Below, piece after piece: positions 5,552 through 10,413 of a stretch of DNA of 10,413 nucleotides. Source of the stretch: DATKEU01 sp036493295 (GTDB lineage: Bacteria > Myxococcota_A > Polyangia > Fen-1088). The notes under the pieces were generated by a model. The model searched no databases. It saw only the letters and a list, made by a program, of their open reading frames with translations, and was not told where the DNA came from. The stretch is taken from contig DASXQB010000536.1 of assembly GCA_036493295.1 (NCBI GenBank), forward strand, positions 1-10,413, read 5' to 3'. Position 1 is the first letter of the stretch; every line of letters starts with the position of its first letter. The position numbers and the translations under genes were made by a program.

Positions 5552-6001
5552 ATGGAAGCGGAAATCATTGGGATCGATCACATCTACCTTTCGGTGCGTT
5601 CAGTGGAACGCTCGGAGGCATTCTACGACCGTGTTCTTTTGGCGGTTCTTGGCTTCAGGAAGAACAACTTCACTATTGGCGGCGATGGCCATGTGCAGTA
5701 CTTCAATCGTCTCTTTGGAGTAGTCCTACGACCGGCTCGCCAGGATACTCGCGCACACGATCCTTATGGTCCCGGGCTGCACCATCTTTGCTTGCGCGTC
5801 GAAGGCAGCGTTGACGTCGACCGTGTCGCCGCTGCACTCGTCGCCGCTGGGATGTCGGTCAGCGAGCCGAAGCTATTCCCGGAGTATGCTCCCGATTACT
5901 ATGCTGCATTCATCACCGATCCGGACGGGTTGCGACTGGAAATCACGAATTTTCGGGCGGAAAGAAGAGCGCGCATGGAAGTGTGGGAATGCGCTGGCTA
6001 A
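5552..6001 (+). CDS. VOC family protein (glyoxalase/dioxygenase fold)
   Basis: From ATG 5552 the product has 149 residues. It shows both halves of the vicinal oxygen chelate fold: IDHIYLSVRSVERSEAFY (8-25) with the first metal-type His at residue 10, GLHHLCLRVEG (75-85) with His77/His78, and ITDPDGLRLEITNFR (121-135) with Glu130 as the last metal-type ligand. Such proteins bind a divalent metal and include glyoxalase I, fosfomycin and bleomycin resistance proteins and dioxygenases; the substrate cannot be told here. It lies just after the last attC remnant, and VOC proteins are frequent cassette cargo. No attC follows it. Its last 13 bases overlap the start codon region of a broken L,D-transpeptidase gene. 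Confidence 0.85.
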   Translation: MEAEIIGIDHIYLSVRSVERSEAFYDRVLLAVLGFRKNNFTIGGDGHVQYFNRLFGVVLRPARQDTRAHDPYGPGLHHLCLRVEGSVDVDRVAAALVAAGMSVSEPKLFPEYAPDYYAAFITDPDGLRLEITNFRAERRARMEVWECAG

Positions 6002-6335
6002 TCGGAATCGCAGCGGCCGGGGCGGCGTCGGCAAGACCCGCGAAGGCGACGGCAAGACGCCGATCGGCACATATGGTCTGGGAGATCCGCGCCCGTCGAA
6101 CCGATACGGCACCTTCATTCCGATCGAATATCCGACGGACGAACAGAAGCACCAGGGTTTCACCGGGAGCGCGGTGGGCGTTCATGGGCCAGGTCGTTGG
6201 GTGAAATGGCTGGGACGCTTGGTCAACACCTTCGACTGGTCAGACGGCTGTGTTGGCGTCGCAACGGACGGGGAAATCGAGAGGATCGCGACCTGGGTCC
6301 GATCGACCTCGGCACGAACCATTGAACTTCGTTGA
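5989..6335 (+). pseudogene. L,D-transpeptidase (YkuD) gene, disrupted
   Basis: From about 6015 the frame gives GRGGVGKTREGDGKTPIG, then RPSNRYGTFIPIEYPTDEQ, VGVHGPGRW and FDWSDGCVGVATDGEIE, the conserved C-terminal two thirds of a YkuD-type L,D-transpeptidase including the HG and the catalytic Cys of S-D-G-C. Such enzymes make 3-3 peptidoglycan crosslinks or anchor lipoproteins in the periplasm. In this frame there is no usable start. In a different frame ATG 5989 begins MRWLIGIAAAG, which looks like a signal-peptide start. The simplest reading is an out-of-frame internal deletion near 6010 that removed roughly 40 residues. A sequencing error could not restore the missing part. The signal-like start could also be chance. 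Confidence 0.65.
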
Positions 6336-6361
6336 CCAGGATCTGACAATTCAGGACGCCG

Positions 6362-6559
6362 ATGTTGGATGAAACAGATTTCGAGGGCACGCTGGTCCTG
6401 GAGCAATTGGCGGCCATTGGCCAGGTCGAGGACTTCTTCGATGCCATCGACTCTGACGACGTGCAACGGGCCACTGCCCTGATGAAGCGAGCGAAGATCG
6501 AGGCATCCGCCATCGCGATCGTCATCAGAAAGATGGAGGAGAGCGATGGGGAGCATTGA
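6362..6559 (+). CDS. Small acidic protein (65 aa)
   Basis: The start at ATG 6362 has AGGA at 6353-6356, a good ribosome site. The protein is acidic and helical in look (EDFFDAIDSDDVQRATALMKRAKIE to the end), with no signal peptide or membrane helix, so it should be cytosolic. Its last 14 bases overlap the lipoprotein gene at 6546, whose own ribosome site lies inside it, so the two are probably co-transcribed and translationally coupled. It resembles small hypothetical proteins in which short helices pack around an E-x-F-F-x-A-I/L-D core; no function is known to me. Confidence 0.7.
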   Translation: MLDETDFEGTLVLEQLAAIGQVEDFFDAIDSDDVQRATALMKRAKIEASAIAIVIRKMEESDGEH

Positions 6560-7151
6560 TCGTTTCGCGATCCACGGCTGGTGCGCTCTCGTCGTGCTGG
6601 TGGTGGGTTGCAATAGCGGAAGCGCGTTGCCGGGCAACGATGGATCGCCGCCGCCTTCCGACAGTGGCGGCCCCGGCACGGTCGATGTCTCGCCCACCTT
6701 CGACGCGCCGTCGACCAATCAGGTTTGGCCGGACAATGCGACCAAGATGGTGGCGGACGACAAGGGTGGTGGCTTTGTCGGGCCGGCGCCGGCCGGCTCG
6801 GCGTGCCCTTATTTGCGGGAGGGCACGTTCACCTTCACGACGGTCGACAAGGTTCTGGCGTGGCACATCTGCCAACCGCCGTCGTTGGCCGCCGGCGGCC
6901 CTTATCAATATGCCGACGGCAGCCGAACGTTGAACGCGGCCCAGCTGACTTCGCTGGTCGACGCATTGAAAGCGGTGACCGTATCGACGCAGAAGACCTG
7001 CGGCGCCGACAAAGGGACGCTGCAGTTGACGGTCAGCACGCCGGCCGGTGACCAGACCTACCTGGATGATTTCTACGCGTGCAACGGCCAGGGCGTGTAT
7101 GTCAGCAACATCGATCCCGTCTTTGCGGCGGCGCGCGCCCTGATGCAATAA
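6546..7151 (+). CDS. Predicted lipoprotein (201 aa)
   Basis: ATG 6546 is preceded by GGAGGAGAG at a normal distance. A short basic start and hydrophobic core (WCALVVLVVGC) end in a VVGC lipobox with the lipidated Cys at residue 22. A long Gly/Pro/Ser/Asp linker (about 23-60) follows, typical of myxobacterium-like lipoproteins, then a folded domain with Cys residues at about 87, 109, 157 and 184 that could form disulfides. The C-terminal DDFYACNGQGVYVSNIDPVF stretch looks conserved. It is probably anchored in the outer or inner membrane facing the periplasm. It overlaps the 65-aa gene and converges with the penicillin-binding protein gene 21 bases away. Function unknown. Confidence 0.85.
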   Translation: MGSIDRFAIHGWCALVVLVVGCNSGSALPGNDGSPPPSDSGGPGTVDVSPTFDAPSTNQVWPDNATKMVADDKGGGFVGPAPAGSACPYLREGTFTFTTVDKVLAWHICQPPSLAAGGPYQYADGSRTLNAAQLTSLVDALKAVTVSTQKTCGADKGTLQLTVSTPAGDQTYLDDFYACNGQGVYVSNIDPVFAAARALMQ

Positions 7152-7172
7152 CGCCGAGCGCCGGCGCGGCGG

Positions 7173-9971
7173 CTATCGTTTTGTCGGTCGCGCGCCCGCG
7201 GTCGATTTGTTCGGCTTCTTCGCCGGCGGTGGCGCCGCCGCGCCGGGCCCTGGCGACGGCGGTCGTTGCATCTGCGTTTGTCGCGGCGGGGGAACCGCGC
7301 GCGGCGCAGGCGACGGCGACGGCTCTTGCGCCGGCGCGGTGAGGGCGGCCGCTTTTTGCGCCGCCGCGTGCGGCGCCGGCGGCGGTGCCGCCTTGATTGC
7401 CTTCGCCGCGGGCGATTTCGCTCCGCCGCCACTCGCACCGGGCCGCACGTCGCCGGGACCGTCCGCCAGCACTTCCTCGACGGTGGTGCGCACCTTGCCG
7501 CCGGTATCGCCGGCTTTGACGCCTTTCGGTCGCTCCCACGGAATGTCTTGCAGCGGCTGGCCGGCGGTCACTTCCGTCATGTAACGGGTGAACAGCGGTA
7601 CGGTCAGCATGAAAGCGGCGTCTTTCTGTCCCAGCGGCCGCTCGCGCAGGTCGTCGCCCATCCAGGTCGACGTCATCCAGCGCGAAGTGAACCCGACGAA
7701 CCAGGCGTCCATGGTGGCGCTGGACGTGCCCGTCTTCCCGGCCGCCGGATAATTGGCGATGCGAATCGCTGGTGCGTGGCCGCGCGTGACCACGTGGCGG
7801 AGCAGCGTCGACGTCAGGTACGCGGTGCGCGGCGAGATTACCGGCTCTTGTTTTTGCCCGGCCAGCGCCACCAACCGATCCAGACGATCGCTGGGCGGGC
7901 CCACTGGATCGCCGATGGCGGTGTTGTCTTCTAACACCGCGCCGTTGCGATCGCGGATGCGGCGGATGTACACCGGATCGACCAGCACGCCGTTGCGCGC
8001 GAAAGCGCTGAACGCCCGCGTCATCTCGTCCATGCGCGAGCAGGACGCGCCCAGCGCCAGCGCCTGATCGGGAATGATCGGTGTGCTGATGCCCAGACGC
8101 CGCGCCCATTTTTCCACCTCGTGGCCCCCCATCAGCTTGAACAGCTGCACCGACGGCACGTTCTTCGACCAGATCAGCGCGTACTCCAGCGTCACCTGAT
8201 ATTCGACGGTGTTGTTCAGGTTGGTGGGCGTCCACACCTCACCGGTGATCGGATCCACCTCGGCGCGCGGGACGTCGTTCAGCAGCGAGCCGAAGCCGTA
8301 CCCTTTGTCCAGCGCCAGCGAGTAATATATCGGCTTGTACGCCGAGCCCGGCTGGCGGCACGCTTGCACCACGCGGTTGAATTCGGACCGGTCATAGTCG
8401 TGTCCGCCCACCATGGCCATGACGTATCCGCTGTGGTGGTCATAGCTGAAGACCGCGCCCTGCACGCGCGGCGTCTGTTCCAAGAACAGCTCGACGGTCT
8501 TGGGCGGGGCGCGCCCCGCGGCCTTGTCGTCGAACGCCGGCAACCACTGCACTTCGCTCTTGCTGTCGTACACCCACTCGGAAAATCGGCGCAGCTTGGA
8601 GCGATAGGCGTTGGTCACCCAGATGACGTCGCCCACGTGCAGCACGTTGGCGGTGGATTCGAGGCCCCGATCGTTGACGAAGTCTCTCGCGCTGTAAGGA
8701 AACGCCCAGCTCATCGCCGCCGGCGGCAACACGTAGGTCCACTTGCCGACGCGCACCTCGGCGCCGTCCTGGCCGACCGATTCCACCAGGCCCAGGTACA
8801 GGCGTCCCTCAACCGGCGGATCGGCGCCGTACCGTTCCAGCGATCGCTGGCGAAACTCCTGCGCCGCCGCCGACAGCCGCACCACCGGTCCGCGCCAGCC
8901 TTGCCGTTTGTCCAGCTTGCGCAGCGAAAAATCGACGTTCTCCTGGGCCGACAGATCGATCCACGGCAGCAGCGTGGTCTCGATCTGCAGGCCGCCCTCC
9001 CACAGCTTCTTCTCGCCATAACGCCTGGCCACGTCGCGCCGCACGTGCTCGGTGAAATACGGCGAGATCAGACGGAAGAAATCCGGCCGCTGCCGCACCA
9101 CCACCGGTTTGGCGCGCCAGCCGTTGGCCTCGCTGTCGGTCAGGTATCCGGAGGCCACCATCGCGGTCAGCACTTGATCGCGCCGGGCCCGCGCCCGATC
9201 GACGCTGGCCAGCGGCGAAAAGCGCGACGGCGCGCGCGCCAGGCCCGCCAGCATGGCCATCTCACCGAGATCGATGTCGTCGATCGACTTGTCGAAATAC
9301 CGCCGCGCCGCCGCCGCCACGCCGTAGGCGCCGTTGCCAAGGAAAATCTGGTTCAGGTACAGCGTCAGAATGTCGCGCTTTGAATAGTGCGACTCCAATC
9401 GCCGAGCCAAGATGGCCTCGCGGATCTTTCGTTGCAGCGTCCGCTCGGACGACAGGAACGACTTGGCGACCTGCTGGGTGATGGTCGATCCTCCTTGGGC
9501 CACGCCGCCGGCGCGCAAGTTGGCGCCCAGCGCGCGGCCGATGCCGCGCAGATCCAGGCCGCTGTGTTCGTAGAACCGGCGATCTTCGGCCGCCAGAAAA
9601 GCGTGGATCAACTGCGGCGGAAAGCGATCATAAGGAAGGATCTCCCGCCTTTCGCTGGCCAGCTCGCCCAGGGTCGTCCCGTCCCAGGCGCGCACGACGG
9701 TGGTGGTGGCGGCGACCTGATGATAGGTGGCCAGGTCAGGGACGCTGGGCAGCGTGGCGGCGAAATAGCAGTAGGTGATGAAGCCGCCGCACAAGAACAG
9801 TCCGCCCGCTGCCAGCGCGCCGAACAGATAAAACTTCAGCAGCCAGTAGAAAAAGCCGCCGTCGGCAGGGTTGGCGATCTCCAGCCGCCGCCGCACCGAA
9901 GCGGCCGGCCCGGGGCGCGGGCCCGGACCCGAAGGGAACTGGGACGGCGACATGCGGGGCGACTTTAGCAT
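7173..9971 (-). CDS. Class A penicillin-binding protein, PBP1A type
   Basis: This 932-aa inner-membrane enzyme both polymerises glycan strands and crosslinks peptides in peptidoglycan. A Pro/Arg-rich cytoplasmic tail (1-35) is followed by one membrane helix (about 41-70). The glycosyltransferase (GT51) domain (about 90-280) shows EDRRFYEHSGLD (129-140), GGSTITQQVAK (160-170) and LNQIFLGNGAYGVAAAARRY (206-225). A beta-rich insert (about 385-455) resembles the OB-like domain of PBP1A. The transpeptidase has SAYK (543-546), SKN (602-604) and KTG (746-748), so all catalytic motifs are intact. A Pro/Ala-rich periplasmic tail (about 835-932) ends the protein. Met7 (9951-9953) is an alternative start; neither start has a clear ribosome site. 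It converges with the lipoprotein gene and is divergent from the helicase gene. Confidence 0.95.
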   Translation of the reverse strand: MLKSPRMSPSQFPSGPGPRPGPAASVRRRLEIANPADGGFFYWLLKFYLFGALAAGGLFLCGGFITYCYFAATLPSVPDLATYHQVAATTTVVRAWDGTTLGELASERREILPYDRFPPQLIHAFLAAEDRRFYEHSGLDLRGIGRALGANLRAGGVAQGGSTITQQVAKSFLSSERTLQRKIREAILARRLESHYSKRDILTLYLNQIFLGNGAYGVAAAARRYFDKSIDDIDLGEMAMLAGLARAPSRFSPLASVDRARARRDQVLTAMVASGYLTDSEANGWRAKPVVVRQRPDFFRLISPYFTEHVRRDVARRYGEKKLWEGGLQIETTLLPWIDLSAQENVDFSLRKLDKRQGWRGPVVRLSAAAQEFRQRSLERYGADPPVEGRLYLGLVESVGQDGAEVRVGKWTYVLPPAAMSWAFPYSARDFVNDRGLESTANVLHVGDVIWVTNAYRSKLRRFSEWVYDSKSEVQWLPAFDDKAAGRAPPKTVELFLEQTPRVQGAVFSYDHHSGYVMAMVGGHDYDRSEFNRVVQACRQPGSAYKPIYYSLALDKGYGFGSLLNDVPRAEVDPITGEVWTPTNLNNTVEYQVTLEYALIWSKNVPSVQLFKLMGGHEVEKWARRLGISTPIIPDQALALGASCSRMDEMTRAFSAFARNGVLVDPVYIRRIRDRNGAVLEDNTAIGDPVGPPSDRLDRLVALAGQKQEPVISPRTAYLTSTLLRHVVTRGHAPAIRIANYPAAGKTGTSSATMDAWFVGFTSRWMTSTWMGDDLRERPLGQKDAAFMLTVPLFTRYMTEVTAGQPLQDIPWERPKGVKAGDTGGKVRTTVEEVLADGPGDVRPGASGGGAKSPAAKAIKAAPPPAPHAAAQKAAALTAPAQEPSPSPAPRAVPPPRQTQMQRPPSPGPGAAAPPPAKKPNKSTAGARPTKR

Positions 9972-10105
9972 TCGATGCGCGGCCCGGCGATCGGCGATCG
10001 CCGGCGTGGCGACGGTGGTGTGACAGCGCGGCGTCGCGCCCGCGCATTGCTCGAAGGGGATCTTCGTGGTGAATTTGGGGCGTGGATCTGTTCGAGCGTG
10101 GTCGC
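9972..10105. promoter_or_regulatory. Divergent intergenic region with 12-bp palindrome
   Basis: This stretch separates two genes read in opposite directions, so it should hold a promoter for each. It contains the perfect palindrome CGGCGATCGCCG at 9992-10003, preceded by a second CGGCGATC at 9985-9992, a possible operator. I cannot pick out -35/-10 boxes with confidence in sequence this GC-rich. Confidence 0.3.
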
Positions 10106-10413
10106 ATGGCTGGGCGGGGGAAGGGCGCCGCCGACGCGCGCGAAGAAACCTTGGAAGGCACCGTCGAACGGATCGTCTATTCGGGCGGCGACGGCGAGTT
10201 CACGGTGGCGCGCCTCCAACCCACCGGCGCCGGCGCCGGCGCGGTGATCACCATCGTCGGCAGCCTGCTGGGCGTGCCGGTGGGGGCGGCGCTGCGGGTC
10301 AGCGGCCAGCAAGAAAACACCGCGCGTTTTGGCCCGCAGTTTCGCGTCGCCCGCTACACGGAGCTGGCGCCCGCCACGCTGGAGGGCATCCGCCGCTATC
10401 TCGGGTCGGGGTT
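10106..10413 (+). CDS. RecD2-like helicase, N-terminal part
   Basis: The gene runs off the right edge. From ATG 10106 the product reads LEGTVERIVYSGGDGEFTVARL (16-37), then GSLLGVPVGAALRVSGQ (about 52-68), FGPQFRVARYTELAP (75-89) and LEGIRRYLGSG at the end. This is the N-terminal OB-fold and the start of the helical region typical of RecD2 / ExoV-alpha-like superfamily 1 helicases, which unwind DNA 5' to 3' and act in DNA repair. The helicase motor is outside the window. GTG 10082 in the same frame would add eight residues (MDLFERGR) and has GGGG upstream, so it is an equal candidate start. The gene is divergent from the penicillin-binding protein gene. Confidence 0.82.
   Translation, partial: MAGRGKGAADAREETLEGTVERIVYSGGDGEFTVARLQPTGAGAGAVITIVGSLLGVPVGAALRVSGQQENTARFGPQFRVARYTELAPATLEGIRRYLGSG

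Noticed and set aside
7152..7190. Terminator between the convergent genes
   Set aside because: A GCGCCGGCGC palindrome and a short T run are present, but they are weakly placed and partly inside the coding sequence, so this cannot be told from GC-rich background.
7102..8235. 377-aa open frame on the minus strand
   Set aside because: It is an alternative frame of the penicillin-binding protein and its low-complexity tail, with no recognisable domain.
8121..9383. 420-aa open frame on the plus strand
   Set aside because: It is antisense to the penicillin-binding protein, whose motifs are all present. The His/Arg-rich product is a GC-rich shadow.

Overview
The window is GC-rich DNA that looks like a soil or aquatic myxobacterium-like bacterium (Myxococcota or a related former deltaproteobacterium). 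That placement is inference from style only: two lipoproteins with Asp/Pro/Ser-rich linkers after the lipid-anchored Cys, and a class A penicillin-binding protein with Pro/Ala-rich ends. No rRNA or other marker gene is present.

Region 1 (1 to about 5520) is a gene-cassette array of a chromosomal integron, seen without its integrase or attI site. Short genes all read rightwards and are separated by attC recombination sites at 737-798, 2072-2133, 2467-2518, 2888-2965 and 3900-3985. There is a collapsed site at 1248-1266 and a 3'-truncated one at 5455-5520. The sites share R'' boxes close to GCCCAAC and R' boxes close to GTTGGGC. The best four (737, 2072, 2888, 3900) fold into imperfect hairpins with a single unpaired G at the same place in the 5' arm. 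Cargo in order: a SIR2-like protein (5' end outside the window), a protein with a DnaJ-type CxxCGGxG zinc motif, an unrecognised 270-aa protein, an unrecognised 105-aa protein, a four-helix membrane protein, a lipoprotein, a 5'-truncated gene remnant, and a methylenetetrahydrofolate-reductase-like protein with a DUF1801 protein. A VOC (glyoxalase-fold) protein follows the last site remnant. The array is complete on the left and decaying on the right.

Region 2 (about 6000-7151) carries a broken L,D-transpeptidase, which may mark the right edge of the array, then a 65-aa protein overlapping a lipoprotein gene. Region 3 (7173-9971, minus strand) is a full-length bifunctional class A penicillin-binding protein (PBP1A type). 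Region 4 (10106 to the end) is the start of a divergently read RecD2-like helicase. Regions 3 and 4 look like ordinary chromosomal backbone.

The main interest is the fine structure of the array: a compensated R'/R'' pair that re-forms only when one cassette is circular, a chimeric attC, a 19-bp attC remnant, a fused cassette with no site between its genes, and stop codons placed inside attC so that the sites encode the C-terminal tails of three proteins.
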